From Cunninghamia lanceolata (taxonomy: Eukaryota > Streptophyta > Pinopsida > Cupressales > Cupressaceae): DNA of 64,000 bases. The notes under the pieces are model-generated. The model worked only from the letters and a program-made list of their open reading frames with translations, searched no databases and was not told the DNA's origin. The stretch is taken from contig BSBN01001807.1 of NCBI GenBank assembly GCA_027924645.1, forward strand, positions 12,604,001 to 12,668,000, given 5' to 3'. Of the stretch, positions 1-11,835 are shown one piece after another. Each line of letters opens with the position of its first letter. Positions within the stretch are counted from its first letter, which is position 1. The translations under genes and the position numbers were made by a program.

Positions 1-1559
1 GGAGGTGAATCAGTTGTATCAAAAATTTTAAACCCTCATAAACATATTCACATCCACATCAGTTCACTTAAACCCTTAATCTGTTATGATGATTAAACAT
101 GAGAAGCAAATAACATAAAATTAAACACATCAACACCATACATAAGAGAACAACAAATTTTACGTGGAAAACACTAAAAGGGAAAAACCATTGTGAGGAT
201 TAACTCACAATATAATGTAGTAACAATACTGAATTACAATAAGGCTCACTGCTAAAAGAAAGAATGCTCACTAGAGGGGACTCACTGCCTACTGAGAAAG
301 GAAGAAAGAAGAGAAGAGTGGCTCACTGCCATGCTTTGAATTGATATATTTGCACCTAACCTATGCATGGAGTTTAGTTCCAATGAAGCTCAATATCCAT
401 CACGACACAAACATCTTTGCAGTAAACTTGAAAATAGTAGACACCTTCTACTCACTACATCTAGTAGCCTAACACTTGAAATCTCTCACTTCCCTAATTA
501 AATTCACACCACACACATCATATCCCTCGCATGCCCATGAATCCATGACTCCTTGACACTTATTTATACCATCATCAATCATGAAAACATTTTCCAATGT
601 CAGCAACACAACTTAACCCATAAAATTCAAATTAGGTCTGGACCTAAACATCCATGCGGAGGAAAGGAATGAATACATACCACATCATGCCTTAGAATGG
701 ACCTAAATCCACTCTAACATGCTTCAAAACACTTTCACAATCACCAAAGCATAATCAGAATTAGTGAAAACAACCAAGTCGACCAAACTTGTGTTAAAAC
801 CAAGAACTTTTAAGCACATGCTTCCTCAAAGATAAACACACATTGTAGACCTTGCACAAAGCTTTAACATAATCTAGAAACATCCACGAACAACTTGAAG
901 TCACCTGGAAACCAACAAATTCAACCACAACAACTTTCACCTGAAGGAAGTTCACAATCTTCTTACAAACAACACTGTCGAACTCTGCTACACAATAAAT
1001 TGCTTTCTAGAGCACCAAATCACAAACTTTTTCAATAGGAGATAGATAAGGACCTTATAAGAATATATCCAAAACCACAACACCTAAAACCATTCTACGA
1101 AGAAATGCGAAGCAAAATACTTTCTCCTAGACACACTGCAAACACTATCAGACACTGTGTTCAAACTGGTGAACATACCTTTCACTGCACGACGATCTGG
1201 TGTACCAAATTATGGATTTAGCATCTTCAAACACTTCTCAACAACATATCCAAATCACACACTTATATCTCCAACACAGAAGAAATGCGGAGCAAAAGCT
1301 CAAACAACATTCAGTAAGCTAGAAGACTTCTTCAACACACTGTTTCCAATATTAATCAATTTTTCTCAAAAGCACTTGGAAACCCAGCAAGAGGCACATA
1401 TTCTTAACACCTTTAGCACTTCTTCAAGGCAATCACATCATCATTAACTCAACAACTTAATCAAATAACAATAGTAATAGTAGAGGACATAGTTGACACC
1501 AATGACAACACAAACATGTTGACACCAATGACAACACCGCTTTGCACATACTTGCAACA
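1..1559 (-). mobile_element. Copia-type LTR, cut by the window edge
   Basis: Read on the minus strand this starts TGTTGCAAGTATGTGC at 1559 and runs left towards a gattcacctcc-type end at the window edge, the same start and end as the LTRs of copia C1. The sequence right of 1559 carries no polypurine tract, so this is a 5' LTR or a solo LTR rather than a 3' LTR. It contains the ggctcactgcc repeats and ttttacgtgg motif typical of this LTR family here. It appears to have inserted into the copia gag remnant on its right. The TSD cannot be tested because the left end is outside the window. Confidence 0.75.
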
Positions 1560-1865
1560 AACATCATTAGTGGAGGATTTATCATTAGAGGAATCTTTAG
1601 AAATTTTTTATTATTCCCACATTTCTTCTTTATATGACCCCATTTCCCACAATTTCAACATTTAACTCTAATTTTACTAGGGATTTTAGATCATCCTTTT
1701 GACTTAGACCTCTCCTTATCCCCCTTTTTCTTACCACCTTTTTCCTTGGTCTACATCGTACATGTAGTGCATCCTTGGAAACCTCATCCATGGATTTTTG
1801 CCTCATTTCCTCACTAAGAAAAGTGGCAACACGGGATACTATTTTGGAATCTATAGTGGAACTAT
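1560..1865 (-). pseudogene. Copia gag fragment with CCHC zinc knuckle
   Basis: Minus-strand reading gives a gag C-terminal half. A stretch like STIDSKIVSRVA...LSEEMRQKSM and DALHVR is followed by a basic linker and a zinc knuckle C-x2-C-x4-H-x4-C between 1660 and 1619 (CxNCGKWGHIKKKC, with a TGA where Trp or Tyr would sit). The reading frame is shifted between the two parts. The piece is cut at 1559 by an LTR and at 1866 by the LTR of gypsy T, so it is the oldest layer visible on the left. The rest of this copia element is not in the window. It would have packaged retrotransposon RNA; it is not functional now. Confidence 0.7.
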
Positions 1866-2182
1866 TGTTAAACTGAATTGCACCCTTGAGAGAGTGATAA
1901 GGTAACTCTCCCTTCATTTGATACAATGAAAACCCTCCTAGGCTGTGGGCAACCTATATGTTGGAGTGAACCTTTAGAGAGGGCTAGTTCCCCTAGTGTA
2001 ACAGGTAAAAACTAGACTATCCTATTGCTGTTTGCAAGGAAGAGTGCATAAACTAACATAAAACTAAACTTTAAAATAGAAAAGGAGGTGATACACCAGA
2101 TGTTTTGTGACTTGCACTTGTTTAAACATGTTGGTGTGAACATGGTTATCACCTAACCGGTTTACCCTTATGTGGATAATTC

Positions 2183-2215
2183 ATATTATTTAACTATTTA
2201 TTAGTTAAATAATAT
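2183..2215. other. Perfect 14-bp inverted repeat in the C2 LTR
   Basis: The arm atattatttaacta at 2183-2196 is the exact reverse complement of 2202-2215, with a 5-base loop. It is AT-only apart from one C/G pair. It could form a cruciform or an RNA hairpin in the LTR; no function can be assigned. Confidence 0.8.
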
Positions 2216-2399
2216 TCACACATCACACATAATTCACATGTTAAGTTGACTTAGTGAGTCTTCTAGATGTTACTAGTTGTTGATAGTTGTAGTGAGTTGT
2301 CTTATCCTACACATGTACTCTAGTTGGAATCCTAGCCTCTCGTTGTCACATGTGATAGGAATGTGAGACTTGTCACATGACTACAACTCCTTGGTTGTC

Positions 2400-2404
2400 A
2401 TCCT
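2400..2404. repeat. Target-site duplication ATCCT of C1 (left copy)
   Basis: ATCCT at 2400-2404 recurs at 9574-9578, directly outside both ends of C1. It is a 5-bp duplication as copia integrase makes. Confidence 0.95.
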
Positions 2405-3970
2405 TGTTGCAAGTATGTGCCTTATCGGTGTTGTCATTGATGTCAACATATTCTTGTTGTCATTGGTGTCAACTGTATCTTATTCCATTACTTGTTTACA
2501 AGACTTGTATGTTGAGGATATTGAGAAAATTAGCCTCTTTGGAAGAAACAAGTGAGTTACAGAGAAGTACAGTACAGACAGTGAGTTGTATGCTGAAGAT
2601 CAGCTCGGTAAACTGCTCCGCATTTATTTTTTCTTGAAGACCATGGTCTGTGGATTGGAAGTAAGTTAGTTGTATGTCTGAGGATAATACATTTTTGGTC
2701 TGAGTCATATGCATGAAGATCTGAGTGAGTTGTGTTCACCAGAGTGAAACCTGCTTTTACTGTAAGTTCAGTTGAGACAGGAAGATAGTATTTGGCTCCA
2801 CATTCCTCCGCAATAAAGTATTTTGCTCTATGGTTCTAGAGGGAAGTCTGGGATGATGATAAGTGCCTACAGTTGCAATGGTTCATGGTTTGGTGGTCCG
2901 CAAGCTATCTTTATTTTATTACAATTGAAGATAGTGAAGTTCATCTGTCCTGGTGAGAAGATTCCAATGGATAAAGTGGTTAAGCTTCGTACGGTTGCTC
3001 CTGATGATTATAGAGTGCTTGTGGATGTCTCCTAATCATGTTCCTATCTAGACTTTAGTCCACATTAAGAAATTGTGATGGTGTGTGAAGATTGTTCCTA
3101 GTTAATGTAGCGTGTAACCAGTCTTGGCCGACCTGGTTGATCCCAGTGATTGCAGAGATCTTTGGAAGATTGTGGAAGCTTGTTGTGGCGTGGAAGATCA
3201 TGTTTGAGTCCTAGCTAAGGCATGGCGTGATCTGCATTTCATTCCCTTTGCATGATGTTGCAATAGGTCAGGACCTATTTTGTAAATGTTTGTAACACCA
3301 ACCTTGGAGATTGTTCCAATGGTTGATGCTAACCTTGATGTTCATTCCAAGGTTGATGTAGTGTATAAACACTTATAGTTGAGTCGAGGAAAAGGTGTCC
3401 TTGAGTGAAAATGAATATATATTAAGAAAGGTCCAAAGGCAGAGTAGAGGAGGGGTAGAGGAAAGAAGAGGAAGAGAAGAAAAGAGGAAGAGCAAAGCAG
3501 AGGAAAGATAGAGCAGGGAAATTATTATACTTTAGTTGCAAATAGAGAAAGGTGTTGATTGTGGTAGTGAATAGGGTTTAACAGCCCTCAGGGTTTAACA
3601 ACCTTTATTGTAATCTTGCTAGGTTTAGGGTTGAGGCAGTGAGCCTGCTAGACCTAGTTGTTCTTCATGGCTGTAAGCCAGTATGTTTAGAACTGCGGGG
3701 TGACCAAGCCTGAACATCACTATTTCAAGATTGCAATATATATTGAGAGTTAATCCTCTCCCTAATTTTTCTCCACCTTGGGGTTTTCCATGTAAATATA
3801 GTGTCTCTTGTGTTTGATGTTGTATCCATGGTTAAGTTTTTGATTTCACGCAGTCATGGTTAAATCATAATAATTGTGGATAAGTGATGAATGTTTAAAT
3901 TGCAAAAAGTGTTTGAGTTTTTGTGACAACTGATTCACCCCCCCTCTCAGTTGTCTGGCGCATATCAATA
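2405..3970 (+). repeat. 5' LTR of C1
   Basis: The 1,566-bp LTR starts TGTTGCAAGT and ends catatcaata. The matching end in the 3' LTR is catatcaaca, so the terminal CA has become TA. The tract gattcaccccccc...cag near the end is shared with the other copia LTRs in the window. A likely TATA region lies at gtgtataaac around 3361. Confidence 0.93.
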
Positions 3971-3972
3971 AT

Positions 3973-3984
3973 TGGTATCAGAGC
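3973..3984 (+). other. Primer binding site of C1 (tRNA-iMet)
   Basis: TGGTATCAGAGC starts two bases after the 5' LTR. It is the exact complement of the 3' end of plant initiator methionine tRNA, the usual copia primer. Confidence 0.93.
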
Positions 3985-4029
3985 TAAGTTCCTCTGAAGA
4001 AAGTTTAACAGCTTGAGGAAGATCCCAAA

Positions 4030-5470
4030 TGTCTTACAAGAAGGAAGTGCTACATTTTGATGGAACTAATTATGTTCTCTGGAAGGCTAGGATGAAAAAC
4101 CATCTTCTTTCTCTTGGTGTCAAGTTTGGAAAGCTGCAGAAACAGAATACACCATACCTCAAAATGGTTCGACGATTGAAGATGAAATGAAAGAATACGA
4201 GATAGACATCAAGGTAAGGGATGCTCTGCTAAGCTCATTAATTGACTCAATACTAATGAAAGTGGTGGATCTTGAAATTGCGAATAAGGAATGGGAAAAG
4301 TTGAAAAATCTGTATGAAGGAGATGATTCTGTGAAGGAAGCCAAGTTACAAAGTTTGAAAGTGAAATATGAAAGCTTGAAGATGAACAATGATGAAAACA
4401 TATCAAATTTTATGCAAAGAGTTGATGAACTTGTTATAGGGATAAAAGCCATAGGTGGAACTCTTGAAGAAAAGGAAATTGTTATTAAAATACTCAGATC
4501 TCTGCCCAAGTCCTACTGTCATAAGGTGGCTGCAATTGAAGAATTCATGCAAGTAAAAATAGTTAACAGGGATCAGTTGCTTGGTAAGCTTACTGCTTTT
4601 GAAATGAGGGAGTTAGATGATGCTCTACCAAAAGTTGAGACTGCCTTCAATGCCAGTACTCCTAAAAGTACTTCCAAATTAGAAAAGTATAAGGTAGAAT
4701 CCGATGATGAGATAGATGAAGTTGAAGCCAACTTTGTGGATAGGCTGCAAAGAGGATTTGGTAAGTATAAAGGCAAATTACCTTTCAAATATTTTTCCTA
4801 TGGTAAAGTAGGTTATTTTGTTTCCAGATGTCCTGAAAGAATTGAAAGAAATAGAAGAAGATATGAGAACATGCCTAGGACCCAAAAGAAGTGTTATTAT
4901 GTTGAAGATTTTGATGATGATGGAGTATCAAATAATGGTGAACTAGATAATGCTAATCCCTCTGTAAATGAATGCTTGTTCATTGCTATTAAAGAAGATC
5001 TTGTGTCTACTAATTCTTCTAGCTGTATGAAGGAAGAAAAACCAGTGGAAAGTGCTTTGGCTACTCAGGTCATTAAGGACAAAGATGAATGGGTTATTGA
5101 TAGTGGTTGCTCTCACCACATGACTGGTGACAAAAGTAAGTTTGTAAGTCTAGAAAGATATGATGGTGGACTGGTTAGGTTTGGAGATGATACAGCTGGT
5201 AGGATTTGTGGAAAAGGATCTATTTCTTTTGATGTCAAGCATAATACTGAAGATGTCTTGTATGTGAAAGGATTAAAGCGCAATCTTCTGAGTGTGGGTC
5301 AGATGTGTGACAAGGGCTACGACTTAAGCTTCAAGGACAATGGATTCAAGATCAGGGAAAGCTCTGAAACAATCATTGCAACTAGTAAGAAGACCAGAGG
5401 TAATATCTATCACTTGAAAGGAACCAAGAACTATTGCTTGTTGATTCAGATTGATGAGAATTGGTTATGA
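4030..5470 (+). pseudogene. C1 gag and protease remnant
   Basis: The start is the ATG at 4030 (MSYKKEVLHFDGTNYVLWK), a typical copia Gag N-terminus. A frameshift near 4150 leads into a 427-codon open stretch (4187-5470). That stretch has the copia Gag UBN2-type helical region first. A zinc knuckle around 4785-4830 has lost its first Cys and its His (FSYGKVGYFVSRC). The aspartic protease motif is WVIDSGCSHHMTG near 5090-5130, with the catalytic D-S-G intact. The segment ends with the start of the pre-integrase region. Gag would form the particle and the protease would cleave the polyprotein. Gag and pol are in one frame by design in copia; here the frame is broken. Confidence 0.88.
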
Positions 5471-5998
5471 CATAGAAGGTCGTGTTACATAAATTTTGAT
5501 AATATTGTGAAGATAAGTACTGCATAGATTGTTAGAGATTTGCCTAAGCTTGTGAAGCCTGCTAATCTGGTTTGTAAGGAGTGTCAATTTGGGAAATAGA
5601 CAAGAACAAGTTTCAAAAGCAAGGATCAATTAGTTGGAGGACTACTTGAGCTAGTGCATAGAAATTTGTATGGACCTACCAGAGTAAGAAGTTTGCAAGG
5701 AGATAGGTATTTCATGCTGCTCATTGATGATTATTCTAGAATGACTTGGGTCACCTTTTTGAAAGAGAAAGCTGAATCTCTAGATAAATTCAAGGCATTT
5801 AAGGTAATGGTTGAAAATGAGATGGATTTGAAAATCAAATGTTTGAGATCTTATAGAGGAGGCGAGTTCACATCAAATGAATTCAATTTCTTTTGTGAAG
5901 ACCATGGAATAAAGAGACAACTATCTGCGCCCAGAACCCCACAACAAAATGGAGTTGTTGAAAGGAAAAATAGAATAGTTCATCCAGATGTTTCATAA
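5471..5998 (+). pseudogene. C1 integrase, N-terminal part and catalytic core
   Basis: After a TGA at about 5468 the frame continues through the HRR...CKECQFGK zinc-binding region and into the rve core from about 5654. Visible core landmarks are LLIDDYSRMTWV, SYRGGEF and PQQNGVVERKN, which hold the D, D and E positions. In the second motif the usual D is replaced (LRSYRGGEF for LRSDxGGEF). The TAG at 5597-5599 lies where Gln is normal (GKQTR). The core breaks off after the ERKN motif near 5975, and a different, post-integrase sequence follows. About 0.9 kb of the integrase C-terminus has been lost by internal deletion. Confidence 0.85.
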
Positions 5999-7600
5999 TT
6001 GGTGCAACATGAAGACAACATAGATGAAGAAGAACAAGCACCGGTAAGTGCTACCAAATTCCAAGATATATAAGAATCAGTCATTCTAAAAATCAAATCA
6101 TAGGAGATAAGAGCAAAGGGATCTTAACCAAAAGAAAAGCTGCAGAAGAACAAGTAAATTTCTATTTGATCTCTAAGATTGAACCTAAAACTGTGGATGA
6201 GGCTTGCAAAGGTGAGAATTGGATAAAGGCCATGGAAGAAGAATTGATGTAGATAGAGAAGAATCAGACTTGGGATCTTGTTCCCAGACTAGCAGACAAG
6301 AATGTAATTGGTACAAGGTGGGTCTTTAAAAAAATGAATGAGAATGGTGAAGTGGTAAGAAATAAAGTAAGATTGGTATGCAAAGGATACACTCAGTTGA
6401 AGGAATAAACTTTGAAAAAACTTTTGATCCAATAGCAAGGATTGAAGCAATAAGGATGTTTCTGGGTTTTGCAACATACAATGATTTCAAGGTTTATCAA
6501 ATGGATGTGAAGTCTACCTTCTTAAATGGAGAGTTGGAAGAGGAAGTCTATATTGAACAACCGGAAGGATTTCAATCATTAGAGAAAGGGGACATGGTAT
6601 GCAGATTGAAGAAAGCATTGTATGGATTAAAACAAGCTCCCAGGGCATGGTATACATGGTTGGATAGGTACCTAATATAGATAGGGTTCAATAAAGGTAC
6701 GGTAAATAATAATCTCTACTTCAAGATCAATGATGAACAAACCTTGATTGTTGCAGTTTTTGTTGATGACATTATTTTTGGAGGCAATGAAGGTATTTGC
6801 TCAATTTTTGCTGGAGAAATGCAAAGTGAATTTGAAATGTCTATGTTTGGGGAGATGAACTTCTTTTTAGGTCTATAAATAAGTCAATCAGATAAGGGTA
6901 TCTTCATTTCTTAGTCTAAGTATGTGAAAGAGTTGTGAAAGAAATTTGGGATGGAAGACTCTAAACCAGTATGCACACCTATGATAACTGGTTGTAAGTT
7001 GAGCAAAGATGATAACTCACCCTTGGCAGACTAGAAAAAGTATAAATCTATGATTGGAGGATTACTTTATTTGACTTAAACCAGACTTGACATAATGCAT
7101 GCAGTGTGTCTTGTGGCAAGATTTCAGGCAGAACCCAAGGAATCACATGTGATGGCAGTCAAGAGAATTTTGAGATATTTAAAAGGCACAATAGATTATG
7201 GTTTGTGGTACCCCAGGGACAGTGAATTTGCTCTCAGTGCATATACTGATGCAGATTGGGCCAGAGATGTGGATGACAAAAAAAGTACAAGTGGAAGTGC
7301 ATTCTTCTTGGGAAAAACATTAGTATCTTGGCTAAGAAGAAACAAGATTCAATATCCTTGTCTACTGTAGAGGTAGCATACATTGCAACAGCATGTAGTT
7401 GCACTCAAGTGTTATGGATGAAGCAGACTTTGAAGGATATCCAAGCCATGTATGAAGAACCTATTGCAATCTTTTGTGACAACACAAGTGCCATAAACAT
7501 ATCAAAGAACCCAGTGATGCACTCAAGGACCAAGTACATATCCATTAGGTATCATTTCCTGAGACAAAAAAGTGATAGAGAATGAAGTCAAGTTGGAGTA
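5999..7600 (+). pseudogene. C1 reverse transcriptase and RNase H remnant
   Basis: The RVT_2-type reverse transcriptase begins around 6190 (EACKGENWIKAMEEEL). It continues through GTRWVFK, a frameshift near 6400, KVYQMDVKSTFLNG, YIEQPEGF, the LYGLKQAPRAWY motif and the catalytic FVDD at 6759-6770, which is intact. The RNase H domain covers about 7230-7585 with YTDADWA, SLSTVEVAYIA (the acidic AEAEY position is changed) and HSRTKYISIRYHF, again across a frameshift near 7335. In-frame stops at 6250, 6678, 6876, 6912, 7032 and 7077 are TAG or TAA where Gln is expected. Confidence 0.9.
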
Positions 7601-8034
7601 TGTTTCTACCAAGGATTAGATTACATACATTTTTACCAACCCTTTGCCTAAGGATACTTTTGAGTAGCTCAGAGAAAAGTTAGGGGTCATCACCCCTCCT
7701 GCTCTAAACTAAGATGCAAAATAGTGAATCAGTCCAAAGCTGTTCAGAGGTCTGAATTGATGCTTTTTAGGGCTACTTCTGAGGGGGAGTAGTCAGAAAG
7801 TTCAGAAGAGAGATTAGATCAGAGCAGAAGAGTGCAAGTATGTGCCCTTTGCCATTGATGTCAAAGGGGGAGAGAAGTCATGTGAAAAACTTAGAGTACA
7901 TAAGTGTAAGAGAAAGGGGGATAATTTTGGAGAAAGAAAGAGTGCAGGTGTGTAAAGAGAAAGGGGGAGAATCTTGTCTTGATTGCTGTTGTAGTTTTTC
8001 ACATCATATGTTGCCATCAATGACAGGGGGAGAT
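7601..8034 (+). other. C1 3' untranslated region and polypurine tract
   Basis: This stretch has no coding signal. It is G-rich, with several gaaaggggga tracts between 7866 and 7970. The polypurine tract caggggg agat ends at 8033, one base before the 3' LTR, the usual primer for plus-strand synthesis in copia elements. Confidence 0.8.
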
Positions 8035-9573
8035 TGTTACAAGTATGTGCCTAATCGGTGTTGTCATTGATGTCAACATATTCTTGTTGTCATTGGTGTC
8101 AATTGTATCTTATTCTATTACTTGTTTAGAAGACTTGTATGTTGAGGATATTGAGAAAATTAGCCTCTCCGAAGAAATAAGTGAGTTATAGAGAAGTACA
8201 GTACAGACAGTGAGTTGTATGCTAAAGATCAATCCGGTAAACTGCTCCACATTTATTTTTGCTTGAAGACTGTGGTCTGCGGATTGGAAGTAAGTTAGAG
8301 GTATGTCTGAGGATGATACATTTTGTGTCTGAGTCATTCGCATGAAGATCCGAGTGAGTTGTGTTCACTAGAGAGAAACCTACTTTTTCTATAAGTTTAG
8401 TTGAGACAGGAAGATAGTATTTGGCTCCGCATTCCTCCACAATAAAGCATTTTTCTCTGTGGTTCTAGAGGGAAGTCTGGGATGATGATAAGTGCCTACA
8501 ATTGCAATGGTTCATGGTTTGGTGGCCCGCAAGCTATCTTTCTTTTATGATAGTTGAAGATAGTGAAGTTCATGTGTTCCGATGAGAAGATTCCTATGGA
8601 TAAAGTGGTTAAGGTTCACGTGGTTTCTCTAAGCATGCTTGTGGATGTCTCCTAATCATGTTCTTATCTAGACTTTGATCCGCGTTAAGAAATTATGATG
8701 GTGTGTGAAGATTGTTCCTAGTTAATGTAGCGTGTAACCAGTCTTGGCCGACTTGGTTGATCCTAGTGATTGCGGAGATCTCTGGAAGATTGTGGAAGTG
8801 TGTTGTGGCATAGAAGATCATGTTTGAGTCCTAGCCAAGGTATGGCGTGATCCGCATTTCATTCCCTTTGCATGATGTTGCAACAGGTTAGTACCTATTT
8901 TGTAAATGTTTGTAATACCGACCTTGGAGATTGTTCCAATGGTTGATGCCGACCTTGATGTTCATTCCAAGGTTGATGTAGTGTATAAATACTTATAGTT
9001 GAGTTGTGGAAAAGGTGTCCTTGAGTGAAAATGAAAATATATTAGGAAAGGTCCAAAGGCAAAGTAGAGGAGGGGCATAGGAAAGAAGAGGAAGAGAAGA
9101 AAATAGGAAGAGCAGAGCAGATGAAAGATAGAGCAGGGAAATTATTATACTTTAGTTGCAAATAGAGAAAGGTGTTGATCTAGGTAGTGAATAGGGTTTA
9201 ACAACCCTTATTTTAATCTTGCTAGGTTTAGGGTTGAGGCAGTGAGCCTGCTAGACCTAGTTGTTCTTCATGGCTGTAAGCCAACATGTTTAGGCTCGTG
9301 GGGTGACCAAGCCTAAACATCACTATTTCAAGATTGCAATATATATTGAGAGTTAATCCTCTCTGTGGTTTTTCTCCACCTTGGGGTTTTCCACGTAAAT
9401 CTAGTGTCTCTTGTGTTTGATGTTTTATCTATGGTTAAGTTTCTGATTTCATGCACTCATGGGTAAATCATAATAATTGTGGATAAGTGATGAATGTTTA
9501 AATTACAGAAAGTGTTTGAGTTTTTGTGACAACTGATTCACCCACCCTCTCAGTTATCTGACGCATATCAACA
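8035..9573 (+). repeat. 3' LTR of C1
   Basis: The 1,539-bp LTR starts TGTTACAAGT and ends atatcaaca, and is followed directly by the TSD ATCCT at 9574-9578. It aligns along its whole length with 2405-3970, apart from small gaps. Confidence 0.94.
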
Positions 9574-9762
9574 ATCCTTGCCTTTATAAGCAAGGCTATC
9601 TATTATTGTATTTCATGACAGTTGATAACAATTTCATATACACTATATGATCTTTATATAGATTCTTTGCTCCATTGTTTTAGCATCTTCCCTATTATCT
9701 TTGTGTGGAAGGTTGTCTTGATTACAGGGATCCTGGCTTGCTGAGTCACATTGACTCTTACA

Positions 9763-9775
9763 TGGTATCATAGCC
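9763..9775 (+). other. Primer binding site of C2
   Basis: TGGTATCATAGCC directly follows the LTR end cttaca. It is the tRNA-iMet complement with one mismatch (CATAG for CAGAG). Confidence 0.85.
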
Positions 9776-11835
9776 AAATCTACAATTTCCTTCTTTCATT
9801 GGAGAGGTTTTATAGGGAGCCATGTTTTAGGAGCATCTTGGAGTGAAACAGATATCATTGTTGCGATCAAGAGGCCCAAATATGTATAGAATGACTGTCA
9901 AATGACTGAATTTTGACATCAAAAAAATTTTGGCAAATTTTTTTGCCCCCGATTAGGGCTTGCAAAAAAATTTGTATTGTTGTACGGATCCGTACGATAG
10001 GTCGTCATCTATGCGCAGGTGTACCATCGTCACTACGTCAGTATGCATACTTGTCTGCATCATTCGGTCGGCATTGATATCCATTGGGTAATTTTTTAAT
10101 CTGCGGGTTATAAAATTATTTTTGGTGGGTTATAGTTTTTTTGTTTCTGCGGAAAGTTAATTTTTTGGAGGTATGAGTGACGTCACCTGTAACCCCCGTT
10201 GGTACAAGTGATTAAAAGCACGTGACATATTTTTGGGCATCACATCCTAAGGGCGCGGACCCTTTGGCTTCACCATGACCCTATGTATAGGGTCGCGTGG
10301 CAAGGTAAACCTCCACGGACCCTTAGTTAAAGCCTTTGACCTTTTAAATAAAATGCATATCTAATTTTTTAATCCGTAGGTTTTAAAGATTTAGTGATAC
10401 TCATTAAATCACTATGGTGGTTTGTACATTCATCAGCTATCTCTGTTAGCATTCAAACATCGCCCTTGGTGGCCTTTGATCTGCCCTTGGCAGTCATCTA
10501 AAACACAAGATGGTTTAAGGTTGGTTTCTGGTAGTCATTCCATACAAAGTCTTCACAGGCAATGTTGAATTCACTTCTAGCAATCAAATCAAATGTTCAA
10601 CTATCTTTAGATCATGCAGTCCCAGTTGGAATCACTCCCGGTCAACAACGTTTCAAGGTTTTGCTAGTAGATGTAAAAGCTTTCGCTAGGAATGTTTCTA
10701 AGCTTGTTCGTTGTTTCTTGGCAGTCTTTGTGAAACCCCTAGCTCATCGGTTGGCTTCCATACAAATATCTTCTGACAACCCTCCACGGCAGTCAATACA
10801 TAATCCTCGGTGGTATATTATTTAGTTTGGTGGTTTGACAACATCAAAGATTCATTGACTCCAGCAGACCCTTCACATTAATTGACAGTTAGTCCGCGGT
10901 CTTCACAAACCCCGATCACGGTGAACAGTCAAGGCGGTTTTGATCCGCAAAAACAAAGTTTTGATAGGTGGTTTCAAAATAGTGCAGTAGCAGATAAACA
11001 ACCCAATCAAACCCTAGCCTGAAAGCTGTATACCATAGTTGAAAGTGGTTTACAGATGGCCGATCAGTGGTTTTGCCACACCACAAAGCGGTTTTCGACT
11101 GTCAACAAGGTGTTTTTTGCCTTTCTAGGTGGTTTTCCATCTCAGACTATTTTTTTTCCCTCACAAGCAGTTTTCGGACCTCACAGGCGGTTTGCCGAGG
11201 ACCATGGCATAATCCGTCACAGAAGAGAATATTCTGCCCAGGGGGCCTATTTTGCCCTCAAAGCCCTAAAGTAGGGCTTTTTTTTCTTTTTGCATAACGT
11301 TTGCCCAGGGTGTCAAAATTGAGCAAATGAGATATCAATAGAAAGTTGACAAAGAGCACTTCACAGTGGTATTAGTCATTTTCACAGATTTTGCATTTAT
11401 TGCAAGTTGAAGGCAGATCTTCTTTTTTGGCTCCCGAGCTCATAACTTTTTTCCACGATCTTTGATTTTCGCGATTCTTGTGGCATCAGAAAGGTATTTA
11501 GAGCTCTAAAAAGCCATCCATGTACTTTTCTTAGATTAATCTCCAGGTGTATTTAATTTAATTTGTTAGTTTTTTGGCATTTGAGTGATAACTTGGACAC
11601 TTTGATACTTGAGGAGGTGAAATTTGTTTTGAGAGGATTTGTTTGCTGTAATACATCATTGTGAGTGATTGTAATCTCACTTGGATCTCTTTTTTAAGAG
11701 ATTTTGTTGTTTTCCCAATTTTGGTCCCTTGAAGACAATTGTAAATCGCACTAAGTATAAAGTGCCACAACAAATTGGTGGGGCTCTCTTACATAGTAAA
11801 GGGGTGTTGTTGTGTTGTTGTCTTTCTTTTTTATC
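9776..11835 (+). other. Unusually long 2-kb leader of C2
   Basis: No gag or pol is recognisable here; copia leaders are usually short. It includes a palindrome gtacggatccgtac at 9982-9995 and A/T homopolymers near 9910-9970. A series of ggcggttt/ggtggttt-like motifs runs from about 10930 to 11195 at roughly 20-base spacing. An open stretch at 10562-10825 (87 codons) resembles nothing I know and is not called a gene. Confidence 0.6.

Larger units (their letters stand above)
2405..9573 (+). mobile_element. Full-length Ty1/copia element C1
   Basis: The element is bounded by two similar LTRs (2405-3970 and 8035-9573) and flanked by the 5-bp TSD ATCCT. It has a tRNA-iMet primer site, gag, protease, part of integrase, reverse transcriptase, RNase H and a polypurine tract in copia order. 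The C-terminal half of integrase is missing, and the coding region has many stops and several frameshifts, so the copy is dead. The LTRs differ by eye at about one base in fifteen over the first 250 bases, so the insertion is old. Protein motifs look closest to SIRE- or Tork-type copia; the lineage is not proven. Confidence 0.95.
2129..9762 (+). repeat. 5' LTR of C2, split by copia C1
   Basis: The two parts are 2129-2404 and 9579-9762. The last 60 bases (ggaaggttgtcttgatt to cattgactcttaca) recur at the 3' end of C2, which fixes this as an LTR. A primer binding site follows immediately. Intact length would have been about 460 bp. Confidence 0.82.

Noticed and set aside
1861..1865. TSD for gypsy T
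   Set aside because: The bases left of T (actat) do not match those right of it (aga, then G3); the LTR end is uncertain by several bases, so I make no TSD claim.
4159..4509. Antisense open stretch of 116 codons opposite C1 gag
   Set aside because: Shadow of the gag frame on the other strand; no independent signal.
10562..10825. 87-codon open stretch in the C2 leader
   Set aside because: No motif, no homologous frame and an unusual composition that follows the repeats around it; likely chance.
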